Shown here: positions 26,702 through 35,584 of the stretch, in pieces
How positions within the stretch are numbered: the first letter of the stretch is position 1
Layout: each line of letters opens with the position of its first letter
Origin: Dehalococcoidia bacterium UBA2158
Lineage (GTDB): Bacteria > Chloroflexota > Dehalococcoidia > Lucifugimonadales > UBA3495
Assembly: GCA_002328185.1 (NCBI GenBank)
Contig: DCWQ01000038.1
Span: 49,493-113,112, forward strand
DNA: 63,620 nucleotides
Reading direction: 5' to 3'
Position numbers and translations under genes: made by a program
The notes under the pieces: generated by a model
Told to the model about the DNA's origin: nothing
What the model saw: only the letters and a program-made list of their open reading frames with translations
Database searches by the model: none

Positions 26702-27409
26702 ATGAAACTGAAATTTCTTCTGGCGATGTTCATTGTCGCAATTGCCCTCGCTGCTTGTATTTTAGAAACACCTAGCCCCGCTCCCACGATTATTCCGCCG
26801 ACTGCGGCCGTGGCCCCGACCCTGCCGGTTCAATCCGGAACGGCAACCGCCGGTCAGCCGGTCAAGCAATTCGTGGACGTGGGCGGCGTTCGTATCGCCC
26901 AATATTCCAACGTGCCTCCGGTGTCGATAGACCCGGCGGCCCAGTACACCGCCGTTATCAGGACCAACCTGGGCAACATGGATATTCAATTTTTCGCGGC
27001 CCAAGCCCCGGTCACGGTAAACAACTTCATCTTCCTGGCCAACGACGGGTTCTATGACGGGGTTATCTTTCACCGTGTCATCCCTTCTTTCATGATTCAA
27101 GGTGGCGACCCCCTTGGCAGAGGGACGGGCGGCCCCGGCTACAGATTCCAAGACGAGTTCGTGCCTAGCCTGACGTTCGACCAGCCGGGGAAGCTGGCCA
27201 TGGCCAACTCGGGCCCGGGCACAAACGGCAGTCAGTTCTTCGTGACCACAGCGCCGACGCCCCACCTGAACAACGCCCACACCATATTTGGGCAGATCAC
27301 CCAGGGGCAGGACGTGGCCGACGCAATCTCACTGGCCCAAGCCGGACCAGGCAACAGACCGGTAACGCCGATAATTATCTTGGGGATAGACATCGCAAAG
27401 AACCCCTGA
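26702..27409 (+). CDS. Cyclophilin-type peptidyl-prolyl isomerase lipoprotein
   Basis: A lipoprotein signal (MKLKFLLAMFIVAIALAAC, lipobox LAAC) and a Pro/Thr-rich linker lead to a cyclophilin domain from about residue 75. Active-site segments are VIFHRVIPSFMIQGGDP (catalytic Arg, Phe and Gln), SQFFVT and HLNNAHTIFGQI. The protein would assist folding of exported proteins at the outer face of the membrane. The length is 235 residues. It is 43 bases past the DinB-fold gene in the same direction. Confidence 0.9.
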   Translation: MKLKFLLAMFIVAIALAACILETPSPAPTIIPPTAAVAPTLPVQSGTATAGQPVKQFVDVGGVRIAQYSNVPPVSIDPAAQYTAVIRTNLGNMDIQFFAAQAPVTVNNFIFLANDGFYDGVIFHRVIPSFMIQGGDPLGRGTGGPGYRFQDEFVPSLTFDQPGKLAMANSGPGTNGSQFFVTTAPTPHLNNAHTIFGQITQGQDVADAISLAQAGPGNRPVTPIIILGIDIAKNP

Positions 27410-27531
27410 TCATCATCTGGCGATAATCCAAGTTACTCATGCGCGCCCCGGAAATCTTCAGTCCTAGTCTTCAGTAAAAGTCTTCACCCGAAATCCTTGC
27501 CCCAGATGCGTTCCAATCCAAGGATACTCTT

Positions 27532-28348
27532 TTGTCCTTCGAGTACGTACTCTACGAGCGGAAAGGACCGATCGCCTATATAACCCTGAACCGCCCGGAG
27601 AAGCTGAACGCCCTGAACGCCGGTCTGATGACCGAGTTTCAGAAAGCGGTGGGGGCGGTGGATGCGGACACAGAAATTCGGGCGCTGATCATAACCGGAG
27701 CGGACCGGGCCTTCTCAAACGGCTTCGACATCGAAAAAACAACCACTCCATCGACCCTTTGTCCGGCACACTAGACGCCTGGCGCACCCGGCTGCAAGGA
27801 CTGGTGGAAACCTTCATGACCGTCTGGAACTGCACCAAGCCAGTGATCGCCGTGGTGAGTGGTTACGCCCTCGGCGGGGCCTGCGAGTTGGTCCAAGTCT
27901 GCGACGTCAAGATCGCCTCCGACCGGGCCATTATGGGCGAGCCTGAATCAGGGCGGGGTTTGGGCCGCCGCTGTTGATCACTCCCTACAGCGTGAACCTG
28001 GCCAACGCCAAGGAACTGCTCTTGACCGGGGATATTGTAGACGCCGACGAAGCAGCCCGGATCGGCTTGGTCAACCGGGTGGTGCCCCACGACGAACTGA
28101 TGGCCGAATGCGAGAAGGTAGCCAAGAAGATCTGTCTGCTGCCCCAGTTGGGCGTGAAGCTGACCAAAGAAGCCGCCAACCGCGCCATGGAAGAGATGGG
28201 CTACCTGAACGCCGTCCGGCACAACCTGGAGCTGATGACCCTGTTCGGCACCAGCCCGGAGCAGAAAGAGTTCAACGCCATCAGTGAGGCCGATGGACTC
28301 CGGACAGCCCTGAATTGGCGGGACGCCCGGTTTAAGGCGTTGGATTAG
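27532..28348 (+). pseudogene. Enoyl-CoA hydratase/isomerase, broken by two frameshifts
   Basis: Three frames together give a full crotonase of about 270 residues. Frame one runs from TTG 27532 (AAGGA 8 bases upstream) with ITLNRPEKLNALN and ends at 27774. Frame two carries the oxyanion-hole motif GYALGGACELVQVCDVKIAS. Frame three, from about 27950, carries LANAKELLLTGDIVDADEAARIGLVNRVV and the end. Each break fits one missing A, at about 27737-27743 in a run of A and at about 27950. Two identical-type losses in A runs point to sequencing error as much as decay. If intact, it would hydrate enoyl-CoA in beta-oxidation-like pathways. Confidence 0.75.
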
Positions 28349-28399
28349 GTTTCCGGCTCGGGACCAACGGTTGTTTCCTAAGGATGCCCTTCGTAGCCG

Positions 28400-28530
28400 C
28401 TCGCTGTGAGCCAATTTATCCGCTTATGGTGAGCCCGTCGAACCACCGCTCTGCATTAACCATGGTTTCCCAGAAACAGATGCCCTCACCCTAACCTTCT
28501 CCTTTGCGAGAGAGGGGGGATTTTTCTCGC
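28400..28530. repeat. Interspersed repeats in 28349-28547
   Basis: The gap holds a ttatggtgagcccgtcgaaccac unit (about 28423-28446) and a ccctcaccctaaccttctcc...gagagaggggg hairpin (about 28487-28521). No gene is seen. Confidence 0.6.
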
Positions 28531-28547
28531 TGGTGCGCCAGTCTCAA

Positions 28548-29444
28548 CTAGCCCCCAGCTTTTACTTCTACCTTGGCTAGGCCTTCAATGAACTTGAGGA
28601 TGGCCGAGTGGTCTGATTCTTGCTCTCCGTCGTTGACCAGGGCGCCGAGGATCTGCTGCAACAAGGATGTAACGGGCAGCGGTATGTTCAGTTCCTGGGC
28701 GGTTTGGAGCACATTCCGCAGATCTTTCTGGTGCAGGCGGATACGGAAGCCAGCCTGGAAGTTCCGGCCCAACATCATCGGACCTTTCTGTTCCATCACC
28801 GCGCTACCGGCCAGGCCGCCCCTGATGGCATTGAACACCTTCTCCGGATCGACGCCGGCCTTCTGCGAAAGCACCAAAGCCTCGCTCAAGGCCTCGATAT
28901 TCGCCGCAACGATGATCTGGTTGGCCAACTTGGTGACGCCGCCGGCGCCGATGTCTCCGGTGAGGACAATGTTCCCGCCCATGACCTGCATCAGCGCCAA
29001 GTTCTTGTCGAAAACATCCTGTTTGCCGCCGACCATGATGGCCAGTGTTCCCGCAATCGCGCCGGGTTCGCCACCGCTGACCGGGGCGTCCAGCATCTCC
29101 ACGCCCTTCTCGGCGCAGGTGGCGGCGATCCGCTGGGACACCAAGGGCGCGATGGAGCTCATGTCGATAATCACCGAACCGCTCTTGGCGCCTTCCAACA
29201 CACCGTCAGGCCCCAGGATGACCTTCTCGGAGTCCGCCGAGTCGGGAAGCATGGTGATGATGGTGTCGCTGGCGGCGGCCACCTCCTTGCTGGAGGACGC
29301 GCCGGTGGCCCCGTCGGTGACCACTTCTTCCTGGTTGCTGCCCACGATGTCGTACACGGTCAGGGAGTATCCAGCGTTGAGCAGGTTGCGGGCCATGGGT
29401 TTCCCCATGATTCCCAGTCCGATGAATCCTATCTGTTCGGCCAT
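28548..29444 (-). CDS. Beta-hydroxyacid dehydrogenase (tartronate-semialdehyde reductase/3-hydroxyisobutyrate dehydrogenase type)
   Basis: The 298-residue NAD(P)-dependent enzyme begins with the Rossmann motif IGFIGLGIMGKPMARNLL. It has the substrate-binding block LDAPVSGGEPGA near residue 120, the catalytic Lys in GAGGVTKLANQII near 170, and the C-terminal helix segment GFRIRLHQKDL. GarR-type and HIBADH-type enzymes cannot be separated by motif alone. Since an isobutyryl-CoA-type mutase lies elsewhere in the window, a link to valine or isobutyrate breakdown is possible but not shown. GAGGAGG precedes ATG by 7 bases. Confidence 0.9.
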   Translation of the reverse strand: MAEQIGFIGLGIMGKPMARNLLNAGYSLTVYDIVGSNQEEVVTDGATGASSSKEVAAASDTIITMLPDSADSEKVILGPDGVLEGAKSGSVIIDMSSIAPLVSQRIAATCAEKGVEMLDAPVSGGEPGAIAGTLAIMVGGKQDVFDKNLALMQVMGGNIVLTGDIGAGGVTKLANQIIVAANIEALSEALVLSQKAGVDPEKVFNAIRGGLAGSAVMEQKGPMMLGRNFQAGFRIRLHQKDLRNVLQTAQELNIPLPVTSLLQQILGALVNDGEQESDHSAILKFIEGLAKVEVKAGG

Positions 29445-29682
29445 GTGCCGGCCTCCTCAAGTTGGTCTATTTCTTAATCTCTTAATACGTGCCTGGGTAC
29501 AGGCGCAAAAACTGTACCACAGATTCGGTTGGCGCTCCATCTGTCAGTACGTCTGGAGGTTGATTTCGCCGTTGAACTGGCATGCTCTTGGGTTTATGAT
29601 ACTAGGAGCGGCGGTTTCCGTATTTAAAGACCGGTTTTTTATTGGACCGCCAACCCCTGTTATATAGCCTCAAGAGGTTTTG

Positions 29683-30645
29683 ATGGCAGACGGCAGAAAA
29701 GCCCTGGTCACCGGCGGCGCCGGGTTCATCGGCTCCCACATGGTCGACCGCTTACTGAAATTGGAATATGACGTCGTCGTGATTGACAACCTCAGCAACG
29801 GCAAGATCAAGAACCTCGACTCCGCGGCCGTCTTCCACCACACGGATATCACCCAGCCGGCCATGGCCGATATCATTCAGCGGGAACAACCCGACTTGGT
29901 GTTTCACATGGCGGCGCAGACCAGCGTTACCCAGTCGACCCAGGACCCCATCGCAGACACAAACGCCAACGTGCTGGGCACCCTGCGCGTCCTAGAAGCC
30001 TCCCGCCGTGTCGGCGTAGAGAAGATCATCTACTCGTGCACTGGCGGAGCGCTGTACGGCGACCCTGGGACCATCCCCGTCACCGATGACGCGCCCATCG
30101 CCCCGGTCTCGCCCTATGGGATGTCCAAGTGGATGGCCGAGGAATACTTGGACTTCTATTACCGGCAGTACAGGTTGCGGTACACGTCGTTACGCTACGG
30201 AAATGTCTTCGGTCCCCGGCAGGATCCCCACGGAGAAGCCGGGGTCATAGCCATTTTCAGCCAGGCCATGCTGGAGGGGAAACAGCCTCAGATCTTCGGC
30301 GACGGGACCCAGGAAAGGGACTTCATCTCGGTGTTCGATGTGATCGACGCCAACCTGGCCGCCATCGAACGGGGTGACGGCAAAGCCATGAATGTGGCCA
30401 CCGGAGTGCCGACCAGCGTGAATCGAATGTTCGAGCTGCTCCAGGGCATCACAGGTTATAAGTGGGACCCACTCCACGCGCCCCAGCGGGCCGGAGAGGT
30501 TTACCGAATAGCATTGGACTGGTCCCAGGCGGCCCAGGTGCTTGGCTGGTCTCCCAAAATCAGTTTGGAAGAAGGACTTCAGATGACCGTGGATTATTTC
30601 AAAGAGTCCATGAGTTCCACGGGCGGCGTGCCTCAGACAGGCTAA
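29683..30645 (+). CDS. NAD-dependent sugar-nucleotide epimerase/dehydratase
   Basis: This 320-residue extended SDR has the NAD motif TGGAGFIGSHMVDRLL, the DNLSNG loop, the AAQTSV segment, and the catalytic triad Ser/Thr in YSCTGGALYG with SPYGMSKWMAEEY (YxxxK). It resembles UDP-glucose 4-epimerases (GalE). ATG 29683 is better than the in-frame TTG just before it, because AGAGG ends 5-6 bases upstream. It would supply UDP-galactose or a similar sugar for surface glycans. No glycosyltransferase is nearby. Confidence 0.88.
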   Translation: MADGRKALVTGGAGFIGSHMVDRLLKLEYDVVVIDNLSNGKIKNLDSAAVFHHTDITQPAMADIIQREQPDLVFHMAAQTSVTQSTQDPIADTNANVLGTLRVLEASRRVGVEKIIYSCTGGALYGDPGTIPVTDDAPIAPVSPYGMSKWMAEEYLDFYYRQYRLRYTSLRYGNVFGPRQDPHGEAGVIAIFSQAMLEGKQPQIFGDGTQERDFISVFDVIDANLAAIERGDGKAMNVATGVPTSVNRMFELLQGITGYKWDPLHAPQRAGEVYRIALDWSQAAQVLGWSPKISLEEGLQMTVDYFKESMSSTGGVPQTG

Positions 30646-30705
30646 CAGTCCTGCTGATATTCTATAGGCCGTACCGATAAGCATTTAGGAGAAAACACGG
30701 CAGAC

Positions 30706-31626
30706 ATGGAATCAGATTACGACGTAGTTATTTTGGGGGCCGGAGCCGCAGGATTGGCCGCGGGGCTCTACACCACCAGGGCAATGTTGAGGACGATCAT
30801 TCTGGAGCAGTTGGGCCCAGGCGGCCAACTGTTGGTCACAGACGAGATCGACAACTACCCTGGCTTTCCCGAAGGCATCAAGGGCCAAGAACTGGCCATG
30901 AGGATGGAACAACAAACCACCCGCTTCGGGGCCGAGATCGAGTACACCGAAGTGGTCGATGTCGAGAACATCTCAGGGCCGGTCAAGACCGTCAAGACCG
31001 ATGACCGGGACTTCACAACCAAGGCGATAATCATCGCCACCGGCGGTTCCCACAACAAACTTGGGGTCTCCGGTGAGGACGCGCTGGCGGGACGTGGCGT
31101 CTCGTACTGCGCTGTCTGTGACGGCAACTTCTTCCGGGGCCAGGACGTGGTGGTAGTTGGCGGCGGAGACGCGGCCATGGACGAAGGCCACTACCTGAGC
31201 GGAATCGTCAACTCGGTCACCTTCATCCACCGGCGGGACGAACTCCGGGCTGCTAAGGTCCTTCAGGAACGCGCCTTCAACAACGACAAAATCAAGTTCC
31301 TGTGGAGCACCGTGGTCGAGGAGTTCCGGGGCGACCAGGCCTTGGACCGCGCCCTAGTGAAAGACCTCAAGACGGAAAAGACCTACGAATACCCCATGGC
31401 GGCGGCCTTCATCTACGTGGGTTTCCACCCCAACACTGAATACCTATCGGACCTGCTGGTACTGGACTCCGGCGGACACGTCTGCACCGACATCCACATG
31501 AGGACGGCGGTACCCAAGGTTTATGCCTGCGGCGACGCCCGGGCCGAGTCCACCCGCCAGCTCGGCGCGGCAGTGGGGGATGGCATCACCGCCGCCCTGG
31601 CCTGTTTCCACGATCTCAGCACTTAA
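30706..31626 (+). CDS. trxB: Thioredoxin reductase
   Basis: This FAD/NADPH disulfide reductase has 306 residues, as is usual for the low-molecular-weight type. The FAD motif is VVILGAGAAGLAAGLY, the redox-active pair is YCAVCDG (CxxC), the NADPH motif is VVVGGGDAAMDEGHYLS, and the C-terminal FAD block is VYACGDAR followed by RQLGAAVGDG. AGGAG stands about 15 bases before ATG 30706, somewhat far. No thioredoxin gene is adjacent. A strong terminator follows. Confidence 0.95.
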   Translation: MESDYDVVILGAGAAGLAAGLYTTRAMLRTIILEQLGPGGQLLVTDEIDNYPGFPEGIKGQELAMRMEQQTTRFGAEIEYTEVVDVENISGPVKTVKTDDRDFTTKAIIIATGGSHNKLGVSGEDALAGRGVSYCAVCDGNFFRGQDVVVVGGGDAAMDEGHYLSGIVNSVTFIHRRDELRAAKVLQERAFNNDKIKFLWSTVVEEFRGDQALDRALVKDLKTEKTYEYPMAAAFIYVGFHPNTEYLSDLLVLDSGGHVCTDIHMRTAVPKVYACGDARAESTRQLGAAVGDGITAALACFHDLST

Positions 31627-31646
31627 CTCAGACCGTTAGTCACATG

Positions 31647-31681
31647 AAAGGGGCGTCCCGATTGATTGGGACGCCCCTTTT
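31647..31681 (+). terminator. Rho-independent terminator after trxB
   Basis: A perfect 13-bp stem aaaggggcgtccc/gggacgccccttt with loop gattgatt ends in T residues, 21 bases after the stop. Confidence 0.9.
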
Positions 31682-31978
31682 GTCATTCCAGAACCGATCG
31701 GAATCTCCTGAAAATGGCCCCATTCCCCACTCGTCCTGGGCCTGTCGAACCACCTACCACTCGACAGCCATTCCCCACCGCGGCGTCCTTCGACAGGCCC
31801 AGGATGAGTGGGTTTGGTGGATTTCTTGACTTCGCCTTTCGTCATTCCAGCCGTTCCCCGGAAGGGGAATCCAGACAAACTCTTTTTGGTTGTTCATGGA
31901 TGACTTGCCAAGAAGCGTCTCCCTCACTCTAACCCTCCCATACTTCCGAGGAAGGACAACGGAGAGGGGATTTTGCCC
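31682..31978. repeat. Interspersed palindromic repeat cluster
   Basis: The 300-base stretch after the trxB terminator carries gtcattcc...cggaat units (31683-31705, 31841-31872), a facing pair cgtcctgggcctgtcgaaccac/ccttcgacaggcccaggatgag (31731-31753 and 31789-31808) that can fold into one long hairpin, and ccctcactctaaccctccc...gagaggggat (31920-31972). No gene is seen. Confidence 0.7.
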
Positions 31979-31979
31979 G

Positions 31980-32720
31980 TCAGACCCCGACGATCTCTTT
32001 GACCAGCGTTGCAGTCCCGGCAACCACGATGACTGCGATCATCACATGGCGGAAGATACGGTCGTTTATATGTTTCACCACCGCCCTTGCCATGCCGAAC
32101 CCGATTATCATCCCAGGAATCATGACGCCAATGTTGGCCAAGGTGTCCCGCCCGACCAGCCCCGTAGCAGAGTAGAGGGCGAATGCGGTTATGTCGGATG
32201 TGATAAAAAGGAGCGCCAACGTGGTCCGGACCCTGTCCGGTCTCCACTCCTGGGCGATGGCGTAGATCGCGGCTATGGGACCGCCGATGGCGATGGTCGT
32301 TGTCGCCATAGATGTGAGGAACCCAAAAACCGGCCCTGCCATCTTTCTCTTAGTGAATGGCAGTTGGATATTTTTCAGGCTGAGCAAGGCCAAAAAGATG
32401 ATTACAAGAGCGATGGTTATCCGCAGGAAACCAGGGCTGGCCGAGTTCAGCGCTAGAACTCCGATCGGAGTGGCAGCCACGCCACCCAGGACCAAACCGA
32501 TGCTTGGCCGAAGCTCCAGGTGACGCCAGGTCCGGACCAATACCATGGCCATCATAAGACCGATCAGGCTGTTTATCACCACCACCACCTGCTGTGGCTC
32601 CAGGTACAGCAGGAGCACCGGCGCGGCTACAAGAGCGAAGCCGAAGCCTACGGTGCCAATCACTACGGATGAGGCGGCAACGGCTAGGATGCTGAATAGA
32701 AGTTCGAGGCCGGTGACCAA
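31980..32720 (-). CDS. TSUP (TauE/SafE) family membrane transporter
   Basis: This 246-residue protein has about seven or eight hydrophobic spans and the family N-terminal motif GTVGFGFALVAAPVLLL, repeated weakly in the second half (IAIGGPIAAIYAIAQ). Members export sulfite, sulfoacetate or organosulfonates, or take up small anions. The start is TTG 32720, only 8 bases after the stop of the upstream gene, so translation is probably coupled; there is no own ribosome site. Confidence 0.85.
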   Translation of the reverse strand: MVTGLELLFSILAVAASSVVIGTVGFGFALVAAPVLLLYLEPQQVVVVINSLIGLMMAMVLVRTWRHLELRPSIGLVLGGVAATPIGVLALNSASPGFLRITIALVIIFLALLSLKNIQLPFTKRKMAGPVFGFLTSMATTTIAIGGPIAAIYAIAQEWRPDRVRTTLALLFITSDITAFALYSATGLVGRDTLANIGVMIPGMIIGFGMARAVVKHINDRIFRHVMIAVIVVAGTATLVKEIVGV

Positions 32721-32728
32721 AGCGGGGC

Positions 32729-33739
32729 TTAATTCTCTGGCGCCAGGTTAAACAAACCCTGGCTGGAGGCAACCTTCAGGGCCAGGTTCACGTCAATGAT
32801 CGGAGGACCATCCCTACGCACTTCCATCTCGATCTGCTGGGATTTGTTCACCGAGAAAGCCCGTTCGCCATCCAGGGCCACGGTGCAGTCCCGTTTCTCT
32901 ATGACCAGTCTTTCGCCGTCGGCCATCAGTTGCCACGAGGCGATGGACACCGGCGGCACCACGCCAGGAGCAATGGGGGCCAGCACGGTGCTGCTCCCAG
33001 GGACACCATCCTCGGGGTCGGAGATTCTGAACTGCAATCCGCCCTCGTCAGCCAGGGAAACCGCCGCCAGCCGCGCCCCGATGGAAGACAGGCCCAAGGA
33101 AGCCGGCTCGGCCCTGGTTAGAAAGACTTCGTAAAGGGTGCCAATGTCCCAGATGGCCCTCGTGGCAACGAACCGTTCCTTGGAAAGCGCCACGTCGATC
33201 AGGGCGATATCTTTTAGTTCGCCGTCAACATATACGTTCATGGTTTTGCTAGAGACCGAGACCTCGGCCAGGTCCAGTTTACCGTCGGCCACCAGACCCG
33301 CCGCCAGTCCGGCCAAGGTGCCCTCCACCATCGAGGGGAACACATTATTGGTGCCCGTGGAGATCGCCATTATCGGGAGCTTTCGGGTGCCTACCACTAC
33401 CGCCCGGTTGGTACCGTCGCCGCCCAGGGTCACCAGGCAATCGACGCCTTGTTCCGCCATGCTAGCCGCCGCCCGTACCGTGTCGCCCTCCGAATAGAAG
33501 GTCGGCATAACCACGAAATCCAGCTCCATGTCGAGGTTGGGGTCATCGGAGGCGCGACGCACCAGGTTGGAGCTGTCGGACATGGCCAAAACTCGGGTTA
33601 CGCCCACCGATTGCAGTCCCAACATGACTCTGCGGACGATGTTTACTTTCTCCCAGTCTGGCACCACCCGGCCCTGGGCGACCAGCCGGCGGATGTCTTT
33701 GCTGGCAGCCGGGTTTGCAATTATTCCTACCAAGGCCAA
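32729..33739 (-). CDS. ATP-NAD/AcoX kinase family protein
   Basis: The 336-residue protein carries the NAD-kinase/diacylglycerol-kinase motif GGDGTNRAVVV (about residue 108) and the STGTNNVFP motif that follows it. Together with NPAASKDIRRLVAQG at the N-terminus, this matches the AcoX-like NAD-kinase subgroup first noted in acetoin operons, whose activity is uncertain. TTG 33739 is the likely start, with AAGGAG 7 bases upstream. The TSUP transporter follows directly. No acetoin dehydrogenase genes are present. Confidence 0.85.
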   Translation of the reverse strand: MALVGIIANPAASKDIRRLVAQGRVVPDWEKVNIVRRVMLGLQSVGVTRVLAMSDSSNLVRRASDDPNLDMELDFVVMPTFYSEGDTVRAAASMAEQGVDCLVTLGGDGTNRAVVVGTRKLPIMAISTGTNNVFPSMVEGTLAGLAAGLVADGKLDLAEVSVSSKTMNVYVDGELKDIALIDVALSKERFVATRAIWDIGTLYEVFLTRAEPASLGLSSIGARLAAVSLADEGGLQFRISDPEDGVPGSSTVLAPIAPGVVPPVSIASWQLMADGERLVIEKRDCTVALDGERAFSVNKSQQIEMEVRRDGPPIIDVNLALKVASSQGLFNLAPEN

Positions 33740-33891
33740 AGAAAGTCTCCTTAGTCACTCAACAAATATGAAAGCGATTCGGGGTTTATTCGGTGGTGAA
33801 CCTGGCCCCTCGCCGCTATAATTGCGCCAATCGTCGGCCGGGCAGACGCCGGTCGCCGAGCAGGCCCGATTATAGCACTAGGAGGACTGAG

Positions 33892-35307
33892 ATGAGCGCT
33901 GATTTGGCTTTCATGTCGGCTGTGGAACTGGCGCAGAGCATCCGTGAAAAGAAGATATCGTCGTTGGAGGCCACCGAGAATTTCTTCCGGCGCATCGACA
34001 AACTGGACTCCCAGTTGAACTCGTATCTGACCTTGTGCCAGGACCAAGCCCTGGCCGACGCCTGCGCCGCCGATTCTGCGGTACAGAGCGGTTCGGACCT
34101 GGGGCCGTTGCACGGCGTCCCCATCTCCATCAAGGACCTGGAGTTGACCAAGGGCGTGACCACCACCATGGGATCGGCCTGGTTCCGGGACCGGGTACCG
34201 GACATGGATTCCATCGTGGTGGAGCGCGTGAAGGCGTCGGGCGCGATCATATTGGGAAAGACCAACACGCCGGAGTTCGGACTATCGGGCACCACCGAGA
34301 ACAGGTTGGGCGAGCCCTGCCGCAACCCCTGGAACACCGAGCGCACACCGGGCGGGTCAAGCGGCGGAGCGGCGGCGGCCCTGGCGGCGGGCCTATGTTC
34401 ACTGTCCATGGGTAGCGACGGCGGCGGCTCCATCCGTATCCCGGCCAGTTTCACCGGCTTATTCGGCATCAAGCCAACCCAGGGACGGGTGCCCCGTTAC
34501 GGCGGCTACGGGCAGCCTGCAGCCAACCATTTCTCCCAATCTGGGCCTATCGCCCGGACGGTGGCCGACTCGGCCCTGCTGCTACAGGTGGTGGCAGGGC
34601 CTGACTCCCGAGACGTCACATCCATCCGCCAACCCGCTCCCGACTTTAGCGCGGGGCTGGCTAAAGGCGTGAAAGGCATGCGGGTGGCCTGGAGCAGCGA
34701 CTACGGCTACGCGGCGGTCGACCCTGAAGTCGTTCAGGTGACTGAACGGGTGGCCAAGCTGTTCGCCGATATGGGAGCGAAGGTGGAGGACGCCAATCTG
34801 AAGCTAGATGACCCGTTCGACACGTTCTGGAACATCTTCGCCACGGCGTCTTATACGTCCTACGGGCACATGTTTGACGATGGCCGGAAAGAACTCACCG
34901 ACTATGGAGTGAAGGCCATGGAGCATGGACGAACGGTGACCGGGGCGGACCTGTCGCGGGCCATCTACGATGTGGACCGGCTGGGCCGGCAGATGGAAGA
35001 GTTCTTCGACGATTTCGATCTGCTGATCTCGCCCACCATGGCAGTGCCAGCCTTCACCATCGAACAGCGTCCTAGTGTGATCGGAGGCAGAGAGGTCGAC
35101 CCGGACTGGGGGTTCGTGCCCTTCACATACCTCATCAACATCACCGGCCAGACCGCCGCCAGCGTACCCTGCGGCTACTCAGCAGACGGCATGCCCATCG
35201 GCCTACACATCATTGGCCCACGCGGGTCAGAGGCGCGGGTTCTACAAGCGTGTGCTGCCCTTGAGCAGGCACAGCCGTGGGCGGGGGAGAGGCCGGGGGT
35301 TAGTTAG
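33892..35307 (+). CDS. Amidase-signature family hydrolase
   Basis: This 471-residue enzyme hydrolyses an amide bond. The Ser-cisSer-Lys triad is visible as Lys in VPISIKDLE (about residue 83) and Ser residues in GGSSGGAAAALAAG plus GSDGGGSIRIPASFTGLFGIKP. It is close to GatA by signature, but no gatB or gatC is adjacent, so a catabolic amidase is likelier. The frame is open back to 33793, but ATG 33892 has AGGAGG 7 bases upstream and begins the conserved part, so I chose it. Confidence 0.92.
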   Translation: MSADLAFMSAVELAQSIREKKISSLEATENFFRRIDKLDSQLNSYLTLCQDQALADACAADSAVQSGSDLGPLHGVPISIKDLELTKGVTTTMGSAWFRDRVPDMDSIVVERVKASGAIILGKTNTPEFGLSGTTENRLGEPCRNPWNTERTPGGSSGGAAAALAAGLCSLSMGSDGGGSIRIPASFTGLFGIKPTQGRVPRYGGYGQPAANHFSQSGPIARTVADSALLLQVVAGPDSRDVTSIRQPAPDFSAGLAKGVKGMRVAWSSDYGYAAVDPEVVQVTERVAKLFADMGAKVEDANLKLDDPFDTFWNIFATASYTSYGHMFDDGRKELTDYGVKAMEHGRTVTGADLSRAIYDVDRLGRQMEEFFDDFDLLISPTMAVPAFTIEQRPSVIGGREVDPDWGFVPFTYLINITGQTAASVPCGYSADGMPIGLHIIGPRGSEARVLQACAALEQAQPWAGERPGVS

Positions 35308-35339
35308 GGGGCTTGGCTTTTTAGTCTGGGATTTAAAAC

Positions 35340-35429
35340 GCCGCCATTTTCTACCGCAGTCGTGGCAGCACATCCGTGGCCACGCGTCGGCATTCCTTTG
35401 AGTGGGGAACCGGGAGAGGATGAACTGAA
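35340..35429 (-). pseudogene. Decayed duplicate of the 3' end of the neighbouring LLM gene
   Basis: This 90-base stretch is a diverged copy of 35597-35682, the last codons of the flavin oxidoreductase gene. The order of shared blocks is ttctaccgcag/ttctgccgcaa, cacatccg, and gagaggatgaact. Read on the minus strand it recalls QFILSGFPHVEECQRVAADV in broken form. It lies between the amidase stop and the intact copy, so the gene 3' end was once duplicated in tandem or an older paralogue was deleted down to its tail. Confidence 0.6.
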
Positions 35430-35584
35430 TTGTCCGTTATTGTCTTCATTACGCTGCCCACGATCAAGGGACGAATGGCATAGCCGAAACGGGAAATCTG
35501 CCAATGGCGGGTGGATCCCGCTGAAGTTAGCCAGATAATTTGTGAATACCCACCAGACTTAGTGTTGCAGCAGGCAGGTTCTAG

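Noticed and set aside
31647..31978. Possible CRISPR array because of repeated short motifs
   Set aside because: The motifs are not regularly spaced, differ from each other and have no unique spacers; no cas gene is near.
33892..35307. Amidase as GatA of the glutamyl-tRNA amidotransferase
   Set aside because: The signature is shared, but gatB and gatC are absent and the neighbours are catabolic.
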